Below, in pieces: positions 23,028 through 34,449 of a DNA stretch of 64,000 bases. Location of the stretch: contig CM030366.1 in NCBI GenBank assembly GCA_017893485.1, positions 187,719,947 to 187,783,946 on the forward strand. Direction: 5' to 3'. Each line of letters opens with the position of its first letter. Position 1 is the first letter of the stretch. The position numbers and the translations under genes were made by a program. The notes beneath the pieces were generated by a model. That model searched no databases. It had not been told where the DNA came from and saw only the letters and a list, made by a program, of their open reading frames with translations. The stretch comes from Hemerocallis citrina. Taxonomy: Eukaryota > Streptophyta > Magnoliopsida > Asparagales > Asphodelaceae.

Positions 23028-24420
23028 TTAAGGACACAAGTCCATTGATAACTTGAAGTGAGCAGCCAAGGAACAAGTGACTGGCCTCGCACCATCCATA
23101 TTGAATCTCTTCAACACCTTCTTCACATAGTCCGCTTGTGATAACCAAGGCTTCTTGCTACTCTTGTCTCTACTGATCTTCATGCCGAGGATTTGCTTTG
23201 CTTCACCCAAGTCCTTCATTGAAAACTTCGAAGCTAGCACCTTTTCACTTTCTTGATCTTCTCCATACATGAACCTGCTAACAGCATTTCGTCCACTTAC
23301 AATGCCAAGGTAACTATATCATTATCTTCATATCTACGAACATACATACAATGATTCGTTTCGTACCTATCGAAACCTTTCCCTCTCATGAAGTAGTCAA
23401 ACTTCAAGTACCAATGCACGATGCTTGTTTGAGCCCATAAAGACTCTTATTCAATCGACACACCATGTCTTCCTTTCCTTTAGCTTCAAAACCTGTGGGT
23501 TGTCTCATGTACATCTCTCTTCAACATCACCATGGAGAAATGTTGTCTTCACATCCAACTGCTCTAAGTGCAAGTCTTCAACTTCCACAATACTGAGTAG
23601 AACCCTAATAGAAGCCATCTTCACAACCGGTGCAAAGATCTCACTATAATCAACACCTTCTCTTTGAGAGAATCATTTTACAACAATCCTCACCTTGTAC
23701 CTCTTACTTCCATCTGCCTCATCTTTGACTCTGAAAATCCATTTGTTCATAAGAGCGCGCTTCCCTGCAGGTAACTTGGTCAACTCCCAAGTTTGAATCT
23801 GTTCCAAGGAGCTCATCTCGTCCTTCATGGCTAACTCCCACTGAATTCGAGCCTCATCCCTCAAAGCCTCCTCATGAGTCTCTAGCTCTTCTAAATCCAT
23901 GTACAGAACATGCTCGTGAACAACACTAACCGATGGATCAAATACCTTGGTTGGCCTCCTCTTGTGTCGATCTCCTCAATGTGGGTACCAGTTCACCGAC
24001 CGGTTCAAGTTTCTTAAACTGTTCTGGTTGTACCTGTTCATCTTGAATAACCTACTCATTCCCAATAGGCTCACCATGAGTCTCCTGTGCTGTCTGTGGT
24101 ACCTGTACTTGCTGTTGCACTGTAGGGCCCCCACCACTAGGACTTCATTCAGAATCTGAATCTGAGTCTGAGTCTGAACCCCAATCTGATTCTGAACTGG
24201 TTGTACTGTTTTGACCTGTGTGCCTGTCCTTGTATAGGACCTCTTCATTGAACACTACATTCCTACTGCGAATGACTTTGTTATCCACAAAATCCCAAAG
24301 CCTGTAACCATACTCATCGCCACCGTAACCAATGAACACACACCTCCTGGACTTATAGTCCAACTTCTTTCTTTCTTCCCTATCAATTAGTGCATATGCC
24401 ATACAACCATAAACTTTCAA
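23028..24420 (-). pseudogene. Copia-2 integrase tail and reverse transcriptase, frameshifted
   Basis: 24145-24420 carries the post-integrase segment (MKVYGCMAYALIDREERKKL, GYGGDEYGYRLWD) and an acidic Ser/Asp linker. 23673-23900 carries the RT start (WELAMKDEMSSLEQIQTWEL, NKWIFRVK). The catalytic box at 23288-23299 reads stop-V-D-E instead of Y-V-D-D. 23028-23270 carries KVLASKFSMKDLGEAKQILG. Multiple frames and the lost active site make it dead. Confidence 0.8.
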
Positions 24421-24423
24421 ATG

Positions 24424-26352
24424 CTAATAATTAACAATTTTACCTGACCATAGTTCTTCTGGAAGGGTACTAGACGGGCAACGGTTAATCAAATACACCG
24501 CTGTATCAACTGTAGCGGCCCAAAGATAGACCGGAAGACCTGCATGAAGTCTCATGCATCTCGCCCTTTCGAGTATCGTGCAGTTCATCCTTTCTCCTAC
24601 ACCATTCTCCTGTGGAGTATTAGGAACTGTCTTGATTCCTCTGATACCTTCCCTTGCCAGATAGTTAACAAACTCTTTGCTTGTGTGCTCACCTCCGTTA
24701 TCTGACTTTATTGCTTTCACCCTGCAACCCGTCTCATTCTCAACCCTGGCCTTCCAAGCTCTGAATGCCTCAAAAACTTCTGATTTCTCTTGAATTGCAT
24801 AAACCCAAACCTTTCTTGTAGCATCATCGATGAATGTGACGAAGTATCTCTTACCACCATAAGAGAATTTCTGAGCTGGACCCCACACATCTGTATGTAC
24901 CAACTCTAGCTTCGCAAGCTTCTTCTCACGTCCACCCAACTGAAAGCTAACTGTCTTCTGTTTGCCCATCACACAATTCTCACAAAAATCCATGTCAACC
25001 TTCTTCAGCCTCGGCAAAAGATTTCTAGAACAAAGCTGCTTGACACCCTTTTCACTAAGGTATCCCAACCTGACATGCCATAGAATTAAAGAGGAACTAC
25101 CTGCTGATGCTGTAGCAATGATATCACCTGAATCACCTCCCCTGAGTAAGTACAATGTGTCACCACGCTTTCCTTTTGCCACCAACCTAGCACCTGTAGT
25201 CACCTTCCATTCTCCATACCCAAAAGTTGTTGTAAACCCTTCTTTGTCTAGTTTGCTAGTTGAGATCAAGTTTTTCTTCAAGCTTAGAATATGTTTTGTA
25301 TCATACAAGACCAATTGCCCTCCATTGCGAGCCTTCACTCTCACAGTGCCTCTACCCACAACTGGACATATCTGTCCATTACCAACTGAAACTACACCAA
25401 AATTACATGTCCTGTAATCCTCAAAAACATCCCTCATGGGGGTACAATGATAAGAAGCACCTGAGTGTACACACCAATCATCTTGCAAAATACTAAATCC
25501 AGCAGATAAACACAATTCATTTAGACGGGGTTCAATACTTACCACATTGGCTACTTGTGACCCTGCATGTGCATTTTTATACTCCTCGCATTGGTCTCTC
25601 CTGTGTCCTGGCTTCTTACAGTACCAACACTCACCTTTGTGATGTCCTGTTCTTGACTTAGACCTATGATTTCTGCTCTGCGACCTCCCTCTGTTATTAC
25701 TTCTACCACGGTTATTAACTGATAGTGCGGTATTGCTAGGATATGACACTGAAGTCTTTCCATGTCTTTTCCTCCTTGCATCCTCATTCATAATGCTGCT
25801 TATAACATCCTTTAGGGTTGTCGTATCAGTCATGGTGCTTGTAATAGTCTGATGTACTGTGCCGTAACTATCGAAAAGACTGGATAGAAACAATAACGAC
25901 TGTGCCCTCTCCTCAAACTTTAAACCCGACAATTCCATCTGATTGTAAACCATACAGAAATTGTTGATGTGCTCAACAACCGAACCCCTTTCTGACAATT
26001 TCAAGTTAACCAACTTCTTTAGATGTAAGATCTGGTTCGCTGCATTCGGCTTCTCAAACATGTCTGTCAATATCTCCATTGCCTCCTTTGCGGTTCTTGC
26101 CTTCTCAATATAAAAAAACACCTTTCTGCTCATCAACAACTGAATCTGCCCAAGCGCTTTCTGATCCAATCTATTCCAGGCTGCCAACGCAACTGGATCG
26201 ACCTCTGCCCCTTCTGGCTTCACACCAAACAACGGATCATCTAGATCCTTTTGTCGGAGATACAGAATCATTTGGATCTTCCATATTGTGAAATCCGTTC
26301 CATCGAACTCCTTGACTCTACTCTTGTCCCTCATCTCAATCAATACTACCAA
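24424..26352 (-). pseudogene. Copia-2 gag-protease-integrase reading frame
   Basis: 642 open codons; the likely start is Met 7 (26334, MRDKSRVKEFDGTDFTIWKI), since the PBS lies just upstream. Gag occupies residues about 7-235. A CCHC knuckle CWYCKKPGHRRDQC is near residue 240. The protease block near residue 293 reads WCVHSGAS, with His replacing the catalytic Asp of the usual DSGAS. The integrase zinc finger near 430 reads LGYLS rather than LGHLS. The DDE core (HTDVWGP, KSDNGGEH, PQENGVGE) is intact at about 487, 550 and 585. The frame ends before RT, which continues in other frames. The D-to-H change should abolish polyprotein processing. Confidence 0.85.
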
Positions 26353-26358
26353 CTTGTA

Positions 26359-26370
26359 GCTCTGATACCA
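26359..26370 (-). promoter_or_regulatory. Copia-2 primer-binding site
   Basis: Reverse complement reads TGGTATCAGAGC, three bases inside the 5' LTR. This is the standard initiator tRNA-Met primer site of plant Copia elements. Confidence 0.9.
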
Positions 26371-26373
26371 CTT

Positions 26374-26994
26374 TGTTGAATTCTAACTACGGAATAAACT
26401 CAACAATGACGATGAGATGCAAGAACTATACAATCAAAACAAGAGAACAAAGAACAACTAAAAGCAACACACAAGATTTTTTCAAGGTTCACCCAAACAA
26501 TGGCTACTTCCCCGTGCAGAGGCACTCCTGCGATTTCTATTAGAAATATGAAAATTAGGTTTACAAACTCTTAATGACGGCTGGTAGATCTATATCTTCT
26601 TTTCGCTTAATCCTAAAATTGTACACAATACAATATATATAGGATTCCACAACTTTCCATCTCAGTCGCTCATCAATCAGCGTCGGGACAGTCGACCGCA
26701 ACATCATGACTGTTGACCGGTCTTCTCCTTCGACTGCACGAGTTCCAATAGAGAGCAGGTCGGTCGACTGCGCGGTCGACCGGTCACTTCTTCAAGATAC
26801 AGGTTGAATCAGAGAGCGGGACGGTCGACCGGTCGTCTTGCCTGGGTACGGTCGGCGGGTGCGGTCGACCGCGTGGTCGACCGCAACTCTGCTGTAGCCT
26901 CCAACTACTCTTAACCTCTTGCTCCTACTTCGACTCTCCTTCTCGTCTATATTCTTCAACTCATTATCGTGTATTAGATCCACAAACCCCAACA
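26374..26994 (-). repeat. Copia-2 5' LTR
   Basis: 621 bp; on the minus strand TGTTGGGG to TTCAACA. GGTCGACCG dyads cluster at 26690-26885. Confidence 0.9.
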
Positions 26995-27234
26995 TTGGGA
27001 ACAACGAGTCTTCATTTTAATTTTTTGAACTGAACTCGTCGTTGGAAACGGCGAGTTTCTAAAAAAAAAATAGCACTAAACTCGCCGTGTCCCAACGGCG
27101 AGCATGAAACAACTAAACTCGCCGTTGGGAATGTCGAGTTTAGTTGTTGAGTCTACAAACGCAAATATTTTGACAACTATTCTATAAGTGCACATATTTT
27201 CAAAAGTGACATATAAAAAAAAATCGGAAGTTGG

Positions 27235-28020
27235 AACCTCAGCGTCCTAAGTAATTCCATTTTGTGCCACCATAAAAGAAATAATTGCATTCAGATAAGA
27301 AACGGAAACCCAAGCCTGCAACATTTTCTAATAATTATCTAACTTGTTTATATTGTTGTTTCAAAAGTGAAAATTCGTGTTTGTAGAGTATGCATCCTCA
27401 CTCTTTTTTAGGCCTACAGGAAGTGGATTGTTTTTTTTTTTTTTAGCTAAATAAGCAACCTGTGAAAAATTAGAGAATATTGTGTTGGAAAAATTAGGAT
27501 TATATAGTTACCTCATATTCTCAACACACTAATAATTAAACTGCACTAATTTATAAATAATTATTTAATAGGTATTAATAATAATTTTTCTTTTTTTAAG
27601 GGAAAAGGTGGAATATGTCCACCCTCTTTTATTAATAAGAACTTAACGAAACAAACCCAGAGCACTTGACCAGATTACAAACTACAGACAGAAAATAAAA
27701 CATACATGAAGCAACATGACTCGTACAAACAACAAATCTCTCCAACAACCCTGGAGGATGGGCCGACAAACAAGCTCGGTCTAGCAAAATTGTATGTACG
27801 TCAGTTTAGCTTCGTACACTGCCTCCATGACACATGCACACCCACCTGAAACAAGTTTGGCAAGATTTAATCACCTACCGATCCCTGTCTTCTCCTCGCT
27901 GGGGGAACCCCATCTTTGGGCCCAAGCCCGCATGCAGAGTTTTGACAACCGCCAAGCTCTGTCTACACCTCCTATCCTCCCACAATCTTGTGATAATCAC
28001 ACCCTAAAAAAAACCGTAGT
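27235..28020. other. Intergenic DNA, possible LINE tail
   Basis: No gene recognised. Around 27587-27640 a T-run is followed by the complement of a Pol II-like tail rich in TTATTAATAA, which could be the 3' end of a minus-strand LINE remnant. I could not identify any coding part. Confidence 0.35.
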
Positions 28021-28555
28021 CAAGGAGAGAGTCGTGAAGAGGATACCTTCACCTCTCTCACGCCCTTGCTATCTCCAGTAATTTCTCACAAATACAAACC
28101 AAATACAGACCAACACCAACATAGAGTAGTGATGAGCAACATCTTCACTCACTCGCTCTCTCACACTCTCTCTCAATCAGAAAACCAATACAAGACCCAG
28201 CTGATTGAAGTATCACCTTCTCCTCTCGCCACAACGGGCGATGACGTTGAGCGTCAGTTTCCATTATGAGGGCGTAGTGGTGGTGGTGCCCTGTCGACAG
28301 TGGTCATCAGGTGAATCAGCCCGGATGCAGCCTCCCACAATCTCCTCCACTCATCCTACAAACGCACCAACCGCTATCAAAGAGAGAGCCGTGCAGAGAA
28401 TACCTTCACCTCTCTCATGTTTGTGCTTGCTCAGGTGATTTCTCACCAAACAACTATCTCGCTTCCCCCACCCAAAGACCCTGCTTCAAGAGAGAGTCGT
28501 GGAGAGGATACCTTCATCTCTCTCACGCTCTTACTCTCTCAGGCGATTTCTCACC
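28021..28555 (+). repeat. Three dispersed copies of a 70-bp repeat
   Basis: Copies at 28021-28091, 28378-28446 and 28487-28555 share a purine-rich GAGAGAG start, the core ATACCTTCACCTCTCTCA (ATCT in the third) and the end ATTTCTCAC. The pairing GAGAGAG/CTCTCTC makes each a potential hairpin. A further direct repeat, CATCTTTGGGCCCAAGC, occurs at 27910 and 28698. Confidence 0.8.
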
Positions 28556-28932
28556 ACACAGACACACACGCTGTAAGAGGCAGTGGCCTAAGCTGGAGGA
28601 AGCTCAATAGCATGACAGTAGACGCTATGAAGACTGCACCGGTGGCATCGTTGGACACCCAGAAAGTTGAGACAAGTGAGTGCACATCATGGAGGGACCT
28701 CATCTTTGGGCCCAAGCTCCACAATCGTGCAATACAACATACTACACCCTCAACGAAAGCAAATTTCTTCTGTTGAGTCAAAGTTAGGAAGGGTCTTTTC
28801 TTCAAAATCAAGGAAGCCCAATTCTCCTATATCTCCAGCAATAGAGAAATCTTCTCCATACTCATCAGTCTGTGCATATGCTTCACTCCACTCATCTTTT
28901 TCAACAGACCCCATTATGAAATCAAACTTCAC

Positions 28933-29420
28933 TTAAGCAAGGTTTGGACCGGGGGGGAGGGGGTTGTCGACACTCGTCGTTTCTGAGAATCGAGTTCCCC
29001 GGGCATGGACACGGCATCGACACGGCCTCCCCGTCTGGGAGTGCGACGTGAGTGGGGGGGCGCCCCTCTCACTGTCGCCCAGATCTGGGTCGGCGACTTC
29101 GAGATCAGATGGATCTCGCCATCTTCGGCGCCCAGATCTGAGGCTACCAGATCTGAGTTGGCGTCGGCGCTTTCGCCCCACCGCCAACTATGGTGTCCCC
29201 AACTTCGGAGCCCAAAGAGGAGAGGGGAGCACGACGGGAGGCGAGGTCGCTGAAGGCATTGGGGACGACGACGTCATGGCGGACGGGGGTTTCGGTTGGG
29301 GATCGAGCCTTCAAGGAAGGGGATGAGAGGTAGGGGGGACGATGGTGGGGGGGGGTGCTCACGTCTAGGCAGCGGTGAATAGGGTAGCCGCCGCCGCCCC
29401 CAGAAATTGCAGATCTAGAG
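28933..29420. other. GC-rich patch, unresolved
   Basis: Abruptly GC-rich and CpG-rich compared with its AT-rich flanks; both strands are open by base composition. Polypeptides in any frame are Arg/Ser/Pro/Gly-rich and match no family I know. It could be a 5' exon/CpG-rich remnant of a gene or a fragment of an unrecognised element. 29430-29824 beyond it shows nothing. Confidence 0.4.
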
Positions 29421-29829
29421 TTTGTTTAGGTTTTTGGAGGGGTATTAATAATAATTACAAAAAGGATTCTTCAAGTGAACACATATTTTGAGCATCCTGT
29501 GAAAACCCAATGGTTACACCCCATGAAAGACGGAATCGTTCAACTCAACCGTACATGCCTAGTCTACATATCTGAACTCAAATTATTTGAAACCATTTGC
29601 CATCAATTATATTGCTAATAGAAAATAAAACTATTTCTGTTCGAATCATTTTGTAGTCTATGAAGCATAAAGGAAAAAGCTTAAAATAATTTGATTGCAT
29701 ATTGTAAAAATATCTTAGACATGAAATTAGACATGAAGAATAAGATGAACAATTTTGATCTTTGATGAGGTCATTAATTAAATGGGTGCTCACAAAAGTA
29801 GTGTTCGCCGAGAAATTTCTCACTCTAAA

Positions 29830-30394
29830 TGATATGGGTCAGATGACGTGGCCCCTCCTGGGCCACGAGATCCCCTCATAAAGCGTGCGCCATCAGATCA
29901 TCCGGATCCGCCACGTCATCACGGAAACCGCCCAGGCGTCCGCCACGTCAGCCCTATACCACTTGGTCTTCTGCCGCTTCAAGACCACGGGCAACCGGGT
30001 CCAGACCCAACCCCAAACGGGTCCAGACCCGGTTGGCTTCTCCTATAAATACCAGACCCTCTACCCTTTATCCAGGTAATCAATCTTTCCCCCTCAAAAC
30101 CCTAGTTACTGTTACTCTCTCAGTAGCTTTACTCTCTCAGTAGCTTACTAGATCGTCGGAGGGTCTGCCACCGGGACCAACCCCGGTGTTCCTAGACCGT
30201 GTGCAGGTACACGAGACCTCGGATCCGAGCCTCCTGGTCCGAACCGAGCATCCAGTCTCCACCTCACTCCCGCCTACTTCCTAACCGTTCGCCCAGCTGA
30301 GGGTCGTCCGCACCGGAGCTTCCTCCGCCAATACAAATCGAGAAGAACTCACGCCTGGTGCATCCACATGCCTCCCCAAAAACAAACCGCATCA
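29830..30394 (+). repeat. Gypsy 5' LTR
   Basis: 565 bp. TATAAATA at 30044-30051 is the likely core promoter. It is followed by GGATGGCACTGTCTGTGGGA, resembling the GGCGCCGTCTGTGGGA stretch common after the 5' LTR of plant Tat elements and probably covering the tRNA primer site. Confidence 0.92.
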
Positions 30395-30478
30395 GGATGG
30401 CACTGTCTGTGGGAAACTCCTAGTGCAGATGCCGGAACGAGCTCAGTCATCAACGGTACCCCATCTAACCGAGCTCAC

Positions 30479-31900
30479 ATGGTGCCCAAGGCCAGGAGAG
30501 CTGTCACCTCTGCGCATCGACAGGAAGTGCCTCGTCAGGACGTCGCCGCCGATGCTCATGGATCCAACAACCCAAGGGTCAGTCACGGGCACCAACCGGG
30601 TGCCTGCCGACCGGTCCAACCCGACCTACGAGGGGTAATCCAGGATCGACAGGCAAGCCAGAGTAGGGGAGGGGCCGCTTCCAACTCGGCCCCGAACCAT
30701 CCCAAACCTTCGTCCCAAGGGCGGGAGCCGGCACTCAGCCGCGTTGAACGGCGGCCGCAGGCTCAGCAAAACCGAGCTGAGCGAGCTCCGGTCACCCACC
30801 AGGAGTTCCAAGACTTTTGGAAAGAAATCATGGAGGCCATCCGGGGGACCTCCGTTGATGAGAACGTCTGTCGCTCTCACACCCGCTCAGATGCCGAGGC
30901 CAGCGTGTCTCGCGTCCCGACAGTCCCGCCGGAGTATGTCGATGACGTCTTGAAGCGCCTCCAAGAAATGGAAGATCGCCTCGATCACTTTGGCGACGGC
31001 AGCCCGAGGTCGGCCCAGGGATACAGGCCCATCCGACCTCCTTTCTCCACCACCATCTTGCAGGCGGAAATACCCCGGAACTTCTGCCCACCTTAATTCA
31101 AGACTTATGATGGCAAGGATGATCCTTCTGATCACATGGAGGGCTTCAAGACCCTCATGATGATTCACAGCGCTTCGGATCCCCTCCTGTGTCGCGCCTT
31201 CCCCGCCACCCTCCGGGGTCCGGCTCGGGAATGGTTCTCCAAGCTCACCCCCGGCTCTATCTATTCTTTCGACCAACTGGAGGGCAACTTTCTCGCTCAC
31301 TTCGTGACTAGCCGAAAGGCCGAAAGGACAAGTGCATCCCTATTGGACCTCCGACAGAAGGAAGGGGAGTCACTCCAGTTATTCGTCTGAAGGTTCACCG
31401 CGGAGGCAAGGTCGGTCTCCTCCCTCGACCCCGACGTCGCCTCGGCAGCATTCCGGCACAACGTCCGGCATGGTCAGCAGAAGGCTTCCCTGGAGAAGAA
31501 GCCCCCGATAGATTTCCCCGACCTCTTCAGTCGGGTCGAAAAGTACATCCGGGTTGAGGAAGCCCTGAACCCAGAAGACTCGAAAGAAATTCCCGGGAAG
31601 GGAACCGCAAGGCCGACGAGGTCAAGCCAGCAAAGAAAGTTCCAAGAGACGGAGACGCCACGAAAAGGGTCCCTCCGGTCCCTCGCTTCGAGAGATACAC
31701 TCCGCTGACGCAGAACGTGTCAGCTATCCTTCCGACAATCGAAGACAGAGACCTCGTACAATTCCCTCCTCGACCGACCAACAACAATAGTAAGAAGTGG
31801 GATCAGCGCTTCTACTATCGCTTCCACCGGGACAACGAGCACGACACGGACCATTGTCGTGCCCTGAAGGACCAAATCGAGGCCCTCATCCAATGAGGGT
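30479..31900 (+). pseudogene. Gypsy gag
   Basis: The frame opens inside the LTR at 30368, but the first Met clear of the LTR that fits is 30479 (MVPKARR); 30368 is probably too early. The N-terminal 200 residues are Arg/Pro/Gln-rich. The capsid-like Retrotrans_gag block at 31100-31390 contains YDGKDDPSDHMEGF, FPATLRGPAREWFSKL and FDQLEGNFLAHF. Two in-frame stops (31094-31096 TAA and 31388-31390 TGA) and later frameshifts break it. A basic region follows but no clean CCHC knuckle is visible. Confidence 0.8.
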
Positions 31901-32199
31901 ACCTCCGGGAGTTCAAATGGGAAGAAGCCCGGGACCAGAGGGATACGAGAAACAGGAAGGCTTCCCCTCCTCATCGAACACCCAGACAGCGTCCTGAGCG
32001 GGACCAGGCGCCTGAAGAGCCCGAGGGTCAGGCCATCTTGCATTGCGTCCACGGAGGACCCATGGGAAGGGAGTCCAACACTTCCCGCAAGGCATTCATC
32101 CGGGATGTCAACGCCGTCCAGGGCCCCCTCTCCCCCAGGTCCAGCAACTCCGTGTCTCCTTCTCTGGGGAAGACCTGGAAGGAGTTCGGCTTCCGCACT

Positions 32200-32640
32200 G
32201 TGATGCACTCGTCATCAGCCTAGTATGACGAACTTCGAGGTCCGGTGCATCCTCGTTGACAATGGGAGCTCGGTAAACATCCTCTTCCTGGAAGCCTTCG
32301 AGAAATTGAAGCTCTCTCGAGATAAGCTAAAGCCAGCCGGATATACCTTGCACGGATTCTCCGGCGTCCCGGTGCCAATAGAGGGGATCATCACCTTAGA
32401 CGTCACAGCTGGTACGAGCCCACACAGAAGAACTGAGTCGTTGGACTTCATGGTTGTCAACGTCAAGGCAGCCTACAATGCCATACTCGGCCACCCCGGG
32501 CTCTGCTCCCTCTAGGCGGTCCCCTCGGCCTACCACCAGAAGATGAAGTTCCCTACCGACATTGGTGTCGGGGTTGTCCGAGGGAACCAAGAAGCAGCAC
32601 GATCATGCTATATGATGGCGATCGGGGGTGGTGTGTTTCC
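32200..32640 (+). pseudogene. Gypsy protease
   Basis: 32225-32515 reads NFEVRCILVDNGSSVNILF, with the DNGSS active-site motif common in Tat proteases, then NVKAAYNAILGHPGLCSL, a stop, and YHQKMKFPT in the same frame. The stop at 32513-32515 interrupts an otherwise continuous match. Confidence 0.8.
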
Positions 32641-32699
32641 CCTCGATGCCGTCGAGCTACAGCCCGAGAGAACCCAACCAGAATCGGAGCCGGCAGACG

Positions 32700-33800
32700 A
32701 GTTGGAAGATGTTTCGTTCGAGACAGGAGACGCGTCAAGGTATTTCCGAGTGAGCTGCTCCCTCGCTTCCAACCTCAAATCTGCCCTGATCGACTGCATT
32801 CGCCATAATATCGACCTCTTTGCCTGGAAGCCCGCTGACATGCCTGGTATCTCCAAGGATCTCATCATGCACAAACTCAGCGTGATCCCTGGTTTAAAGC
32901 TGATCGTCCAGAAGCGACGCAAGTTCGCCCCGGAGCAACAGCAGGCGGAAAATGCGGAAGTGGACAAACTCTTGTCCGCTCGTTTCATACAAGAGGTCAG
33001 CTACCCCGAGTGGCTGGCGAACGTCGTGATGGTTAAGAAAGTAAGCGGGAGCTGGAGGATCTGTATAGACTTCACGGACCTCAACAAGGTGTGCCCAAAG
33101 ATCCGTTCTCCCTACCCAGCATCGACACTCTGATCGACGCCACCTCGGATCACGAGCTCCTATCTTTCATGGATGCCTTCTTCGCTATAGCCAGATCCGA
33201 ATGTTCCCTCCCGATATAGCCATGACGTCCTTCGTCACGGACCAAGGTCTCTATTGCTATCAGGTGATGCCCTTCGGGCAGAAGAACGTCGGTGCTACTT
33301 ATCAGAGGCTCGTTAACCGAGTCTTCAAAGATCAAATTGGGCGCAACATGGAGGTGTACGTCGACGACATGCTCGTCAAAAGCAAACAGGAGCAGGATCA
33401 CGTCGCCGACCTGGAAGAGGCCTTCGGAGTCCTTCGGACCCACAACATGAGACTCAATCCGGTGAAGTGTGCGTTCGGCGTCTCCTCGGGAAAATTTCTC
33501 GGGTTCATCGTCAGCCAGCGCGGCATCGAGGCGAACCCCGAAAAAATCCAGGCCATAGTAGACATGGCCCCTCCCAGGAACATCAAAGAAGTCCAGAGAC
33601 TAACGGGAAGACTAGCGGCCATCGGCCGTTTTCTCTCCATGTCTGGAGAGAAGTCCCTCCCATTCTTCAAAGCACTCTGCGAAACCAGAGGATTCGAGTG
33701 GGGCACTCAGCAGCAAGAGGCGTTCGTCCAATTGAAGGAGTACCTCGCCAACCCTCCTCTCCTCAGCAAGCCCGAACTCGGGGAACCCCTCTGCTCTACC
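32700..33800 (+). pseudogene. Gypsy reverse transcriptase
   Basis: Frame one ends at 33133 (DLFAWKPADMPGI, FIQEVSYPEWLANVVMVKK, SGSWRICIDFTDLNKVCPK); a frameshift follows, and the second frame is open 33201-33878 with QGLYCYQVMPFG, catalytic YVDDMLVKS at about 33357-33383, and CAFGVSSGKFLGFIVSQRGI. The central catalytic box is intact but the frameshift near 33110-33200 breaks the palm. Confidence 0.88.
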
Positions 33801-34170
33801 TTTCGGCTTCGGAGAGCGTGCTCAGCGCCGTCCTCATTCGGGAAAAGGAAGGAGTCCATAAGCCCCTATACTATGTGAGCAAGGTTCTACTCGCCGTCGA
33901 GACCAGATACTCTAGAATGGAGAAGATAGCATATGCCTTGGTCATGGCCGCGCGGAAGCTCCGTCCCTACTTTCAGGCGCATTCAATCCAGGTGCTCACG
34001 GACCAGCCTCTGAAGGACGTGCTTTACAAGCCCGAGAGCTTGGGATGACTTGTCAAGTGGTTGATCGAGCTTAATCAATACGACATCGGTTATCAACTGA
34101 GGACAGCCATCAAAGGGCAGGCCCTCGCCGAGTTCATCACAGAATGCACCATCTCTGAGCAACCCGAAAA
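33785..34170 (+). pseudogene. Gypsy RNase H (first copy)
   Basis: Within 33467-34048 the frame reads LYLSASESVLSAVLIREKEG, PLYYVSKVLLAVETRYS and MEKIAYALVMAARKLRPYFQ, the RNase H that directly follows RT in Ty3/Gypsy elements. A stop at 34046-34048 separates it from the connecting segment (WLIELNQYDIGYQLR). Confidence 0.85.
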
Positions 34171-34184
34171 CAAGGGAGCCAACC

Positions 34185-34440
34185 AGACGTGGGAAGTTTA
34201 CGTCGATGGCTCCTCTTACGAAGCAGGGAGTGGTGCGGGCATCATTCTGCAGGGTCCGGACAGGTTCCTCCTTCAATATTGCCTCCACCTCAACTTTTCG
34301 ACCTCTAACAATGAGGCTGAGTACGAGGCCATGATCGCCGGACTCACCCTGGCTCATCAGGCCGGCGCAAGACAGATTAGGGCCTTTAGCGACTCTCAGC
34401 TTGTGGCAACCAGATCACTGGAGAGTACGAGGCCCATGAC
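34185..34440 (+). pseudogene. Gypsy second (archaeal-type) RNase H
   Basis: VYVDGSSYEAGSGAGIILQG, NNEAEYEAMIAGLTLA and FSDSQLVA give the D-E-D catalytic set of a complete extra RNase H domain. It lies after the first RNase H and before integrase. Duplicated RNase H is the acquired feature used to recognise Tat-lineage elements. The frame shifts near 34420, where EYEA-like downstream sequence resumes at 34447. Confidence 0.85.
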
Positions 34441-34449
34441 GATCGGATG

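Larger units (their letters stand above)
21608..26994 (-). mobile_element. Copia-2: Ty1/Copia retrotransposon, minus strand
   Basis: LTRs at 21608-22236 and 26374-26994, TSD TTGGG at 21603-21607 and 26995-26999. PBS TGGTATCAGAGC on the minus strand at 26359-26370. Domain order on the minus strand is gag, protease, integrase, RT, RNase H. The first 642 codons are one open frame, but protease, integrase zinc and RT active sites are mutated and the RT is frameshifted. It is younger than Copia-1 (longer intact frame, more similar LTRs). Confidence 0.92.
21034..27225. mobile_element. Mutator-like element with long palindrome-rich inverted repeats, split by Copia-2
   Basis: The left arm (21034-21607) and right arm (26995-27225) are inverted copies over about 220 bp at roughly 80 percent identity, both starting in a T9 run then ATAT. 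GGAAGTTGG occurs immediately outside each end (21025-21033 and 27226-27234), a perfect 9-bp duplication as made by Mutator-family transposases. Without Copia-2 the element is about 800 bp and non-coding. Inside, units such as CGCCGTTGGGAACGGCG are themselves palindromic, so the single strand would fold extensively. Confidence 0.75.

Noticed and set aside
28964..29326. 120-aa GC-rich ORF as a host gene
   Set aside because: Opposite strand is equally open; composition-driven Arg/Ser/Gly sequence with no family match.
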